Below, in pieces: positions 35,476 through 44,041 of a stretch of DNA of 64,000 nucleotides; position 1 is the first letter of the stretch, and each line of letters opens with the position of its first letter. The DNA comes from Nitrobacter sp035546855 (GTDB lineage: Bacteria > Pseudomonadota > Alphaproteobacteria > Rhizobiales > Xanthobacteraceae). A model generated the notes under the pieces. The model saw nothing but the letters and a program-made list of their open reading frames with translations, did no database searches and had not been told where the DNA came from. Where the stretch lies: the NCBI GenBank assembly GCA_035546855.1, contig DASZVY010000004.1:1-64000 (forward strand). The letters run 5' to 3'. A program made the translations under genes and the position numbers.

Positions 35476-36630
35476 ATGGCTCGAGTAACTCTCCAGAATG
35501 TCGCGAAATCCTTTGGTGGAGATCGAGGGCCGTGGGCGGTCCAGGACTTTTCTCTGGACATCGCCGATGGCGAGTTGGTCGTTTTCGTCGGACCGTCAGG
35601 TTGCGGCAAGTCCACGACGCTGCGCATGCTGGCGGGGCTCGATGACGTTACCTCGGGCAAGATTCTGATCGGCGGAAAGGACGTCACCGCGCTTCCACCA
35701 AAAGATCGCAACATTGCGATGGTGTTTCAGAACTACGCTCTCTATCCGCAGAAGTCGGTTTTCGAGAACATGGCCTTCGGCCTTCGGGTGCGAGGAACGC
35801 CAAAAGAGGAAATCGACCGTCGCGTGTTCGCTGCGGCGTCAAATCTTGGCCTGGAGGCGTTACTTGAACGTAAGCCGCGTCAATTGTCGGGCGGTCAGAT
35901 GCAGCGCGTTGCGCTTGGCCGCGCGTTGGTTCGAGACCCCGACGTCTTCCTCCTCGATGAACCCCTCTCGAATCTAGACGCGAAACTGCGCGTTAGGACA
36001 CGCGAAGAGATCGCAACTCTCCATGCTCGATTGCGCGCCACCATGATCTTCGTAACTCACGATCAGGTCGAAGCCATGACGCTGGGCGATCGGATCGTGA
36101 TCATGCGTGACGGATTTATCCAGCAAGCCGGAAGGCCCCTCGATCTCTATGACCGGCCCGCGAACGCCTTCGTGGCGACCTTTATTGGATCGCCGGAGAT
36201 GAATTTGATTGATGGTGAATTGGCGCGCGAGGGAGATGTACTCGCAATGCGTTCCGGTAACTTGAACGTTGAGTTGCCTGCCCAGGCATTCTTGGAGACG
36301 GAAAAAGATGTCACGCTTGGCATCAGGCCCGAGCACATCGAGCGGGGCGAGACATCCGCGTCAGTTGAAATGGTGGTCGGATTGGTCGAGCAGATTGGCG
36401 CGCAGACCTATGTGCTGGGCACGATCCACGGCAACAAGTTCCGTGCGGTTTTTGCGCGCGACGACGCGCTGAAAGCGAACGACCGGATCTCGGTGACTTT
36501 TCCTCAACAGACGTTGCACCTCTTCTCGCGCAAGAGCGGCAAAACATTGAAGCAGACGTCGGCAACCACTGAAATCGGCAATGGGAGAGAAATTCATGGA
36601 CAAGCTCAACTCAAGTGTGTCGGGCTCTAA
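35476..36630 (+). CDS. ABC transporter ATPase, sugar type (UgpC/MalK-like)
   Basis: 384 residues. Walker A GPSGCGKSTTLRMLAGLDDVTSG, Q-loop MVFQNYALYPQKSVFENMAFGLR, signature LSGGQMQRVALGRALVRDP, Walker B VFLLDEPLSNLDAKLR, switch His VTHDQVEAMTLGDRI. The C-terminal 120 residues form the MalK-type TOBE regulatory domain. It powers the CUT1 importer encoded by the next three genes. The substrate-binding protein gene overlaps its end by 35 bases. Under operator 3. Confidence 0.93.
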   Translation: MARVTLQNVAKSFGGDRGPWAVQDFSLDIADGELVVFVGPSGCGKSTTLRMLAGLDDVTSGKILIGGKDVTALPPKDRNIAMVFQNYALYPQKSVFENMAFGLRVRGTPKEEIDRRVFAAASNLGLEALLERKPRQLSGGQMQRVALGRALVRDPDVFLLDEPLSNLDAKLRVRTREEIATLHARLRATMIFVTHDQVEAMTLGDRIVIMRDGFIQQAGRPLDLYDRPANAFVATFIGSPEMNLIDGELAREGDVLAMRSGNLNVELPAQAFLETEKDVTLGIRPEHIERGETSASVEMVVGLVEQIGAQTYVLGTIHGNKFRAVFARDDALKANDRISVTFPQQTLHLFSRKSGKTLKQTSATTEIGNGREIHGQAQLKCVGL

Positions 36631-37957
36631 GGGTAGTGCGAGCGGTATCGACCGACGGCGATTTCTTAAAACGACGGCCGGCGCAGCGGCCGGTATCACC
36701 GGGTCGCTTGCAGCCCCCTATGTCAATGCACAATCTGGAGTGACGCTTCGCTTTCTGAACGATGAAACCACCGCTGCAAGCCAGGCCGTATTGCGCAATG
36801 CGTGCAAGGAATACGAGAGCAAGTTCGGTGTAAAAGTCATTATCGACTCGTCACCGATCACGGGAATGTACGCAAAGACGATGGCGGCAATCAACGCGGG
36901 TGTCCCATATGACCTCTCGACGCAGGGATTCATCGCGGGCATCTTGCAGTACGCGGCCGCCGGTCTCATTGTGCCGTTGACGGATCTCGTCAAAAAATAT
37001 TCGTGGGGCAAGCAGGCGGCGTGGTCATACAAAGGAGAGAATTGGTTCTATCCCTATGACTACAATCTGGTGACGGTATTTTATCGAAAGGACCTGTATC
37101 AGGAGAAGGGCCTGAAAGTTCCCAATACGTGGGCCGAATTCCTGGAGAACTGCCGAGCTCTGACTGTCGAAAAGGATGGCAACATCGAGCGAGGTGGCTG
37201 CGTCATTCCGCTGGCGAGCAATAGCTCAACCGACTGGGCGAGTTTCGGTAACCTGTTCGCAGAAGCGCCGAAATTCTATGACGACAAGTGGAACGTGGTT
37301 CTCGATGCACCGGAGAATGCGGGGCCGACCGGCCGCTTTCTCGATCTATATGCCGACCTTTACAAGACCATGCCGGCCGGCATGAACACGGTCAGCTATG
37401 CCGAGCTGATAAGTCTTTTTGCTACGGGGAAGGTCGCGCATACCGTCTACTCCGGCCGGGTGGTCGAGGCGCTCGAAACTCGCAATCCGGATATCGCGAA
37501 CAAATATGGCATTTTCGCTTGCCCGGACAGTGCTGGTAAGCAGAAGGCACTGTCCTTTGCCTTCGATGGCTTTATCCTTTTCAAGACCAAGCAAACCGAG
37601 GCGGCCTTTAAGTTTCTGGAATGGTTTATTGACGAGCACTATATTGATTGGCTTCATTCCGCCTGGATGAATTTCCAACCGGCGCGGTTGGACATTTACG
37701 ACGATCCTCGGTGGAAAAATCATCCGATGATTCAGAAGCACTGGGCAACGATGGAGAAGATGAAGTCGTTCATTGATGAAGGCAGCAAAACCATCCTTAA
37801 CTCAGTGGATATGACGGGTCCGTCAATCGATCTGCGGCCGTGCAAGCTCTTCACTGCGAACATTATGCCAGAGATGCTGCAAAATAAGGTGCTCAAGAAC
37901 ATGTCGTCGGGTGATTGCGTCAAAGTCGCTGCCGATCGAATCCGAAAAATCGTCTGA
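36596..37957 (+). CDS. Extracellular solute-binding protein, family 1, Tat-exported
   Basis: 453 residues from ATG 36596; GGGAGAG lies 7 bases upstream, better than the start at 36581. The signal has a twin-arginine motif, DRRRFLKTTAGAAAGITGSLAAP, then VNAQ as likely cleavage site, so the protein is exported folded. The mature part is a family 1 sugar-type binding protein (EYESKFGVKVIIDSSPITGMYAKTMAAINAGVPYDLSTQG). Sequence is noticeably less GC-rich than the host genes. The ligand is unknown; CUT1 systems take oligosaccharides and polyols, which would fit a polyether or glycol. Confidence 0.9.
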   Translation: MDKLNSSVSGSKGSASGIDRRRFLKTTAGAAAGITGSLAAPYVNAQSGVTLRFLNDETTAASQAVLRNACKEYESKFGVKVIIDSSPITGMYAKTMAAINAGVPYDLSTQGFIAGILQYAAAGLIVPLTDLVKKYSWGKQAAWSYKGENWFYPYDYNLVTVFYRKDLYQEKGLKVPNTWAEFLENCRALTVEKDGNIERGGCVIPLASNSSTDWASFGNLFAEAPKFYDDKWNVVLDAPENAGPTGRFLDLYADLYKTMPAGMNTVSYAELISLFATGKVAHTVYSGRVVEALETRNPDIANKYGIFACPDSAGKQKALSFAFDGFILFKTKQTEAAFKFLEWFIDEHYIDWLHSAWMNFQPARLDIYDDPRWKNHPMIQKHWATMEKMKSFIDEGSKTILNSVDMTGPSIDLRPCKLFTANIMPEMLQNKVLKNMSSGDCVKVAADRIRKIV

Positions 37958-37988
37958 GGATCGGAAATGGCGCAGGAGAGGCCACGTC

Positions 37989-38861
37989 ATGCGACAGGAC
38001 TGGCGGATTATCAGTTTGTTCATCGGAAGTGTGTTGGTGCTCGGCGCTATTGTCGGCGGTCCGCTCCTTTATTCGATTAAGCTCTCGTTCTACACGGCGT
38101 CATCATTCTTCGATCCGCCGCGATGGGTGGGACTCGGCAATTACCTGAAGGTGCTTAGCGAGTCGCTGTTCTGGAGTTCTCTGCTGAACGGCATCACGAT
38201 CGCCATTTCGGCGATCGTGCTACAGGTCATGCTTGGCCTCAGCATTGCGCTTGTTCTCAATAGACAGTTTGTTGGGCAGACCGTCGTGCGAGCGTTGTCG
38301 ATTTTGCCATATTTCCTTCCGACGGTCGTCGCATGCCTCATCACGCAATGGATCCTCGACCCAAACTACGGTCTTCTCAAGAGCGTCTTTGCGTCGTTTG
38401 GATATGGGATGTTCGACTGGAGCGGGGATGCAACGAATGCGAAGGCGACGATCATCCTCGTTAGCGTGTGGTTATGGACGCCGTTCGTCGTGACCTGCGT
38501 TCTTGCCGGTCTTCAATCGATTCCGGCCCAATTGTACGAAGCAGCTCGCGTCGACGGTGCGAGCGCTATGAAGCAGTTCTGGCATGTCACGTTGCCGGGA
38601 TTGAGGTCCGTGTTGATCGTGGTCATCCTCCTGAGAGCGATCTGGATGTTCAACAAATTCGACGTAATCTGGCTTTTAACGAAGGGCGGACCGCTGAATC
38701 AAACCGAGACGCTGACCACGTTGGCTTACCGAAAAGCATTTCTCCAGTTCGACTTGGGAGGGGGAGCCGCGGTCGCTACCGTCTCGTTCCTCATGTTGGC
38801 TTGCATTATCCTGATTTATCTCCGGTTCTTTCCTATAGACACAGCGAAGCAGGGGCGATGA
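37989..38861 (+). CDS. ABC transporter permease, sugar type (MalF/UgpA-like)
   Basis: 290 residues from ATG 37989 after AGGAGAGG. Six hydrophobic segments; the permease signature is seen in LYEAARVDGASAMKQFWHVTLPGLRSVLIVVILL, the EAA loop that docks on the ATPase. LNQTETLTTLAYRKAF is typical of CUT1 MalF-like permeases. The stop overlaps the next permease start (ATGATG). Confidence 0.9.
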   Translation: MRQDWRIISLFIGSVLVLGAIVGGPLLYSIKLSFYTASSFFDPPRWVGLGNYLKVLSESLFWSSLLNGITIAISAIVLQVMLGLSIALVLNRQFVGQTVVRALSILPYFLPTVVACLITQWILDPNYGLLKSVFASFGYGMFDWSGDATNAKATIILVSVWLWTPFVVTCVLAGLQSIPAQLYEAARVDGASAMKQFWHVTLPGLRSVLIVVILLRAIWMFNKFDVIWLLTKGGPLNQTETLTTLAYRKAFLQFDLGGGAAVATVSFLMLACIILIYLRFFPIDTAKQGR

Positions 38862-39844
38862 TGACGCCGGCTCAAAATCAAAGCCGCGCTGCGGTCACTG
38901 TTGTCGCTCATCAGCCAGCGGAGCGGATGTTGCAGCACACAGGCGGCTCAGGAAGAGCAATCTCAGTTGTCGCGCCTTTGGGTTCCGGCGGCAAAACGAC
39001 GGGCGATCACGGCAAGTCGCTGAAGAAAATTGTCGGGCGCGTCGGTTTGTACGTCGCGGTGATCCTGATTTGCATCTATTCGCTCTTCCCGATCTATTGG
39101 ATGATCCTCTCCAGTCTGAGGCCTCCTGATAAACTATTCCTGGACACGTCCCTGATTTTCTGGCCACCGGATCTGAGTTCATACAAATCGCTTTTGCAAC
39201 TTACGAACTATCCGGTGGAGTTTCTCAACAGTGTCCTGATGGCCATGGCCACGCTTGTGGTGACGACGACATTGTCGTCGTTTATTGCCTATGGAGCAAC
39301 GAGGCTGCGGTTTCGCGGCAAGACGACGCTAATTGCCTCCATGCTGTTCGCCTACATGTTCCCACCGTTGATGCTGGCTATTCCGATGTCCGCCCTATTC
39401 CGCATGATCGGTTTGACGGATAGCTTGTGGGGTCTCCTAATCGCTCAACTGGCGATTTCGCTGCCGCTGGCGGTGTGGCTGCTATGGGGCTTTTTCAAAT
39501 CGATGCCTTTTGATTTGGAGGAAGCGGCAATGGTGGACGGCTGTTCCCAATTCGGAGCCTTCATCAAGGTGGTTCTTCCGCTTTCAGGCCCCGGTTTGAT
39601 TACGGTCAGCATCTTCGCGTTTCTGCTGTCGTGGGCCGACTATGTATTCGCGCTAATCCTCATCATGAGCGATGATAGCAAGACATTGCCTGTGGGGCTG
39701 GCATCAATGGTTGGCGCGCAAGATCTGCGTTGGGGCGAAATACTTTCCGGCGCAACCCTTATTGTCCTGCCGGTATTCGCCATCTTTATGTTCTGCTATC
39801 GATATTTCGTCGCAGGGCTGACGGCGGGTGCGCTCAAAGGTTAG
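38858..39844 (+). CDS. ABC transporter permease, sugar type (MalG/UgpE-like)
   Basis: 328 residues from ATG 38858, with an unusual 50-residue polar N-terminal extension before the first membrane helix (VGLYVAVILICIYSLFPIYWMILSSLRPPDKLF). The EAA loop is PFDLEEAAMVDGCSQFGAFIKVVLPLSGPGLITVSIFAFLLSWADYVFALIL. A start further in is possible, which would remove the extension. Last gene of the importer; a strong hairpin follows. Confidence 0.9.
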   Translation: MMTPAQNQSRAAVTVVAHQPAERMLQHTGGSGRAISVVAPLGSGGKTTGDHGKSLKKIVGRVGLYVAVILICIYSLFPIYWMILSSLRPPDKLFLDTSLIFWPPDLSSYKSLLQLTNYPVEFLNSVLMAMATLVVTTTLSSFIAYGATRLRFRGKTTLIASMLFAYMFPPLMLAIPMSALFRMIGLTDSLWGLLIAQLAISLPLAVWLLWGFFKSMPFDLEEAAMVDGCSQFGAFIKVVLPLSGPGLITVSIFAFLLSWADYVFALILIMSDDSKTLPVGLASMVGAQDLRWGEILSGATLIVLPVFAIFMFCYRYFVAGLTAGALKG

Positions 39845-39854
39845 GCTCTGTTCG

Positions 39855-39880
39855 AGCGAAGCACTTGCGCGTGCTTCGCT
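39855..39880. terminator. Bidirectional terminator
   Basis: AGCGAAGCAC (39855-39864) pairs with GTGCTTCGCT (39871-39880) around TTGCGC, followed by TT on the plus side. It lies between the importer operon and the converging gntR gene. Confidence 0.7.
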
Positions 39881-39932
39881 TTAGAAGCAGGGTTATTTCG
39901 CATAGAGAGGGCGGACGAGGCTACCGACAAGA

Positions 39933-40661
39933 TTAGCGTTTTGTGACTTTGGTGTCTCCCAAAAGCGCTTGCCACGAATCCACTGTTCGAGAGAGGTGAG
40001 CGTTCATCTGTTGTTCGGCCAAGCCTACCCGCCGCTCTTCGATCGCTTCCAAGATGGTGCAATGGTCCTCGTAAGATTGTCGACCTCGATTTTGGTCGGC
40101 AAAGTAGACCTTCCGTCGATGCCTGGACAGTTCGTAGAACGATCTCGCCACGCGCAGCAAAATGTCGTTCTTAGTGGCGGAAAAAATCGCAAGATGGAAC
40201 GCCTCGTCCTCGCGCTCTATGCTTTGCTTTTTAGATAGGCGCTTGTTGGTCTCTTCAAGTATGGCGGTGATCTCGCGAATGTTGTCCGCAGTCCTGCGTG
40301 TGCAGGCCAACCTGACCGCCTGCCCTTCGAGTATGCGCCGGACTTCCATTACGTCGGCGATTTCCTTCGCCTCGAATGGAACTCCGGATTCAGCATAAAG
40401 CACTAGAGCATCGATGCTGCTCTCTTCGATCTTTCGCAGATAGATTCCAGAATTTGGGCGCCGTTCTATCACTCGCATGGTTTCAAGTGCGGCCAGAGCC
40501 TCTCGAACCGCGCCGCGACTGGTGTCGAACTTTTCCGCAAAGTCGCGTTCTGATGGCAACCGTTCGGAGGGCTGATAGCGGCGCTCACGGATGAAGGAAA
40601 GGATCTTTCCGATGGCGTTCGAAGGAGCCTCAAGCTTGTCGGTTCGATTTCGCTCAGTCAT
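39933..40661 (-). CDS. GntR-family regulator, FadR/FCD subfamily
   Basis: 242 residues. Winged helix at the N-terminus: GKILSFIRERRYQPSERLPSERDFAEKFDTSRGAVREALAALETMRVIERRPNSGIYL. The FCD ligand domain follows, with metal-binding-type residues in EVRRILEGQAVRLA, FHLAIFSATKND and EDHCTILEAIEERRVGLAEQQMNAHL. Such proteins usually repress catabolic genes until an acid or acyl-CoA binds. Its own promoter region carries operator 4, and the same motif stands before five other units in the cargo, so it is probably the regulon's controller. Inducer unknown. Confidence 0.92.
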   Translation of the reverse strand: MTERNRTDKLEAPSNAIGKILSFIRERRYQPSERLPSERDFAEKFDTSRGAVREALAALETMRVIERRPNSGIYLRKIEESSIDALVLYAESGVPFEAKEIADVMEVRRILEGQAVRLACTRRTADNIREITAILEETNKRLSKKQSIEREDEAFHLAIFSATKNDILLRVARSFYELSRHRRKVYFADQNRGRQSYEDHCTILEAIEERRVGLAEQQMNAHLSRTVDSWQALLGDTKVTKR

Positions 40662-40727
40662 CTAAAATATCCTGCCTGGTCCTGCCGACCACTTGATTTC
40701 GATTTCCTCGGTAGCTAATCATGGCCG

Positions 40728-40744
40728 ACCAAATTGGTCGACCA
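40728..40744. promoter_or_regulatory. Operator 4 of the cargo regulon (gntR/gor)
   Basis: ACCA-AAT-TGGT-CG-ACCA, with a 2-base second spacer; within it CGACCAA-A-TTGGTCG (40726-40740) is a perfect 15-base palindrome. Between divergent gntR and glutathione reductase, so it may serve both. Confidence 0.75.
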
Positions 40745-40863
40745 GTACTTTGGAGGAATCTTGAGGATCTCGGTCGAATCCGCCCTGCTTCAGTAGATAT
40801 CAGGTTGAGGAAATTGAAGCATCTGAAACCCGCCAAATCCACCTAAAGAATTGATTTCCCAGC

Positions 40864-42249
40864 ATGGATAGCTTTGAGACGGATCTGTTTGTCATAGGTG
40901 GCGGCTCGGGCGGCGTGCGCGCCGCGCGGATCGCCGCTGGCCATGGCGCCCGCGTCATGATCGCCGAGGAATATCGGATGGGCGGCACTTGCGTCATTCG
41001 CGGGTGCGTACCGAAGAAGCTATTCGCCTACGCCTCGCATTTCAGCCACGACATCGCGGATGCCGCGGGCTTCGGCTGGACCGTTCCGCCGGCGACGTTC
41101 GACTGGGCCACCCTGATCGCCAACAAAGACAAGGAGATCGCCCGGCTGGAAGCGGCCTACACCACCAACGTGGAGAAATCTGGCGTGCAGGTGATCAAGT
41201 CGCGCGCCGTGTTCGAGGACCCGCATACGCTGGTGCTCGACGGCGGCAGGAAGGTGCGCTCGAAGTATATCCTGATCGCCACGGGCGGCGCACCGAACCA
41301 CGGCAAGGCCATTCCCGGCATCGAGCATGTCATCTCATCGAACGAAGCATTTCGTCTACCCGAATTGCCGAAGCGTATCCTGATCCAAGGCGGTGGCTAT
41401 ATCGCGCTGGAGTTTGCGTGCATCTTCTCGGGCCTGGGTTCCCTCGTGACTGTGGTCTATCGCGGCGACAACATCCTGCGTGGCTTCGACGACGACGTCC
41501 GCGCCCATGTCCGCGATGAGTTGGAGAAGAACGGCATTACCATCCTGACCGGTTGCACGGTCGACGGGATTGAGAAGCACGACGATCGGTACACATCGCA
41601 CCTGTCGAATGGCTCCAGCATCGCGTCCGACAAGGTGATGTTCGCCATCGGCCGTCACCCCGCCGTCGCAAATCTCGGGCTGGAGAAAGTCGGTGTCGCC
41701 ATCAACCCGGATAACGGAGGCATCGTCGTCAACGAAGCCTCGCAGAGCTCGGTGCCACATATCTATGCGGTCGGCGACGTCACCCATCGCTTCAATCTGA
41801 CGCCGGTAGCGATCCGTGAGGGCCACGCCTTCGCCGATACGGTTTTCGGCAAGCGGGCGGTCAAGGTCGATCACATCGATATTCCGACCGCCGTGTTCAC
41901 GCAGCCCCAGGTCGGCACCGTGGGCCTCACCGAGGCGCAGGCGCGGGCGCAGTTCGCTATCGTTGATGTCTACAAGGCGGCGTTCCGCCCGTTGAAGGCG
42001 ACGCTGTCCGGCAGCGAGTCGCGGGTGTTGATGAAACTGGTGGTTGACGCGGGGAGCGACCGCGTCGTGGGTTGCCATATCGTTGGATCGGACGCGGCCG
42101 AATTGGTTCAGGTCATCGCCATTGCCGTAAAGATGAAGGCTACCAAGGCGGACTTCGACGCCACTATGGCGCTGCACCCGACCTCCGCCGAGGAACTGGT
42201 GACTATGCGTACCCGCACTGCACGTTACGTGCGCGACGCGGCGGCTTAG
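40864..42249 (+). CDS. gor: Glutathione reductase (glutathione-disulfide reductase)
   Basis: 461 residues. FAD site DLFVIGGGSGGVRAARIAA, redox disulfide GGTCVIRGCVPKK (Cys43 and Cys48), NADPH domain GGGYIALEFACIFSGLGS, and the C-terminal interface ALHPTSAEELVTMRT with the catalytic His. It regenerates GSH from GSSG with NADPH. Next to catabolic genes and with a GST in the same island (58253), it suggests a glutathione-dependent step. Its codons look richer in G and C than those of the neighbouring importer, hinting at a separate origin, perhaps a copied chromosomal gor. Confidence 0.94.
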   Translation: MDSFETDLFVIGGGSGGVRAARIAAGHGARVMIAEEYRMGGTCVIRGCVPKKLFAYASHFSHDIADAAGFGWTVPPATFDWATLIANKDKEIARLEAAYTTNVEKSGVQVIKSRAVFEDPHTLVLDGGRKVRSKYILIATGGAPNHGKAIPGIEHVISSNEAFRLPELPKRILIQGGGYIALEFACIFSGLGSLVTVVYRGDNILRGFDDDVRAHVRDELEKNGITILTGCTVDGIEKHDDRYTSHLSNGSSIASDKVMFAIGRHPAVANLGLEKVGVAINPDNGGIVVNEASQSSVPHIYAVGDVTHRFNLTPVAIREGHAFADTVFGKRAVKVDHIDIPTAVFTQPQVGTVGLTEAQARAQFAIVDVYKAAFRPLKATLSGSESRVLMKLVVDAGSDRVVGCHIVGSDAAELVQVIAIAVKMKATKADFDATMALHPTSAEELVTMRTRTARYVRDAAA

Positions 42250-42345
42250 AAAGCTCAATTTCGATCGATTGTGCAAATTCAGGCCGTTGGCGCGCGCGTT
42301 ATGCGGCGCCGCTCAAAACGCACTTGACAATACGATTGTGATCAT

Positions 42346-42363
42346 ACCAAACTGGTCCTACCA
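42346..42363. promoter_or_regulatory. Operator 5 of the cargo regulon
   Basis: ACCA-AAC-TGGT-CCT-ACCA, full match, 102 bases before the acyl-CoA ligase. A TTGACA lies just upstream at 42324-42329, so the operator would overlap the promoter. Confidence 0.75.
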
Positions 42364-42464
42364 ATATCGGTGAAAATCCAGCAACAGACTAACCTCGCCA
42401 CACGCAGCCGCTTGTAGTCGAGGAGCTGGATGCGGAAGTTCTGGCGAAGAAGATTGGGCCCACC

Positions 42465-44021
42465 ATGGAAGTGGATTATTTGACTAGCCTGCCGCGACGG
42501 ATCCACCTCATTGTGGATGAGGGGGCCAAAGCAGGAGCATCCCGGCCGGCTCTTACTGACGAGCGGGGCATCGTTTGGTCCTATCGGAGACTGATCGATA
42601 CGATCGAGGCCGTTGCAGGTGACTTGGCGCGTCTAGGGATCCGTCCCGGTGATCGGGTCATGGTGGTGGGCGAGAACTCAATCGGCGCCATCGTCCTGAT
42701 GTATGCGGCGAGCCGGCTTGATGCATGGGCAGTGATGACGAGCGCACGGCTCGGCCCGCACGAACTGGACGCCATTGAGAGTGATTGCAAGCCCAGACGC
42801 GTATTCTATACGCATGGAATATCGGCGGAAGCAGATGCTGCGGCGTGCCGGCGCGGCGCGGAAGCCGAAGCGTTCACGGGGATTGGAGCGATCAAGGTCG
42901 GTAAGTTGGAGGCGAGCGCCGTTCCCGAGGAGGTCTATGAGGATCCCGCCCGTCAGGTTGCAGTTCTCATCTACACGACGGGGACTACCGGTCGCCCGAA
43001 GGGAGTGATGCTCAGTCATCGCAACCTCGCTTACGTGGCGGGCCGGGGCAAAAGAACCAACACGCTCTTTCCCGAGGACGTCACGCTTTGCGTTATGCCG
43101 ATCTCTCATTCGTACGGGTTGACGTTGCTGCAAGGTATGTTGTTTGTCGGCGCACACCTGCGGATCATGCCGAGGTTCTCTCTCACGCAAGCAATCGACG
43201 CCGTCGTGGATGGTTCGTTGACCGCCTTCAATGCCGTTCCTGCGATGTTGTCGCGGATCATCGCTTACGTCGATCAGAACAATATCAAGCTCACGCCCAA
43301 TAACCTTCGTTATGTCTATACCGGAACGGCACCGCTCGATCTGTCTCTGCGACAGAGCGTCGAGCGAGTGTTCGGCGTGGTGCTTCATAATGGTTACGGA
43401 CTGACTGAGACGTCTCCGACCATCAGTCGGACGGTGTATGCCATCGGCAGTAACGAAATCAATATCGGACCGCCAATCCCGGGAATCGAAACCAAGATCG
43501 TTGGACCTGATGGGCGGGAAGTACCCGATGGCGAAGCGGGCGAACTGCTCGTTCGCGGGCCTAACGTGATGTTGGGGTACTATGGTCAGCCGGACATGAC
43601 CGCGGCGGCGATCGATCGCGAAGGGTATTTGAAGACCGGAGATATCGTCAGCCGGTCGCCCGGCGGTGAACTGGTGATCCAGGGGCGGTCGAAGGAGCTA
43701 ATTATCAGATCCGGCTTCAACGTCTATCCGCCCGAAATCGAGGCTGTCCTCAATTCTCATCCGGCGGTTCTCAATTCCGCGGTAGTCGGGCGATCAATCG
43801 AGGGCAACGAGGAAATCATCGCTTTCGTTGAGCCGACCCCTGGAAGCACCATCGAAGTGGCCGAACTGCTCGCGCTCGTGGAGCGGCAGCTCGCACCATA
43901 CAAGAAGCCGCAGCAGATCATTGTCTTGCCGCAACTTCCGGTAGCCCCGAACGGGAAGATTAGAAAGCACGACTTGAAAAAGCGCGCCGAGGAGTCGCTG
44001 TCAGCGGCTACCTCAGTTTAA
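42465..44021 (+). CDS. Acyl-CoA ligase, AMP-binding family
   Basis: 518 residues. The AMP-binding P-loop is YTTGTTGRPKGVMLSHRN; further motifs are GYGLTETSPTISR, YLKTGDIVSR and the C-terminal Lys in PVAPNGKIRKHDL. It forms an acyl-CoA from a carboxylic acid with ATP. In the peg operons of PEG-degrading sphingomonads an acyl-CoA synthetase stands beside the alcohol and aldehyde dehydrogenases, as it does here with the ALDH 20 bases downstream. The acid it uses is unknown. Start ATG 42465. Confidence 0.92.
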   Translation: MEVDYLTSLPRRIHLIVDEGAKAGASRPALTDERGIVWSYRRLIDTIEAVAGDLARLGIRPGDRVMVVGENSIGAIVLMYAASRLDAWAVMTSARLGPHELDAIESDCKPRRVFYTHGISAEADAAACRRGAEAEAFTGIGAIKVGKLEASAVPEEVYEDPARQVAVLIYTTGTTGRPKGVMLSHRNLAYVAGRGKRTNTLFPEDVTLCVMPISHSYGLTLLQGMLFVGAHLRIMPRFSLTQAIDAVVDGSLTAFNAVPAMLSRIIAYVDQNNIKLTPNNLRYVYTGTAPLDLSLRQSVERVFGVVLHNGYGLTETSPTISRTVYAIGSNEINIGPPIPGIETKIVGPDGREVPDGEAGELLVRGPNVMLGYYGQPDMTAAAIDREGYLKTGDIVSRSPGGELVIQGRSKELIIRSGFNVYPPEIEAVLNSHPAVLNSAVVGRSIEGNEEIIAFVEPTPGSTIEVAELLALVERQLAPYKKPQQIIVLPQLPVAPNGKIRKHDLKKRAEESLSAATSV

Positions 44022-44041
44022 CGAACTATAGACCGGGACGG

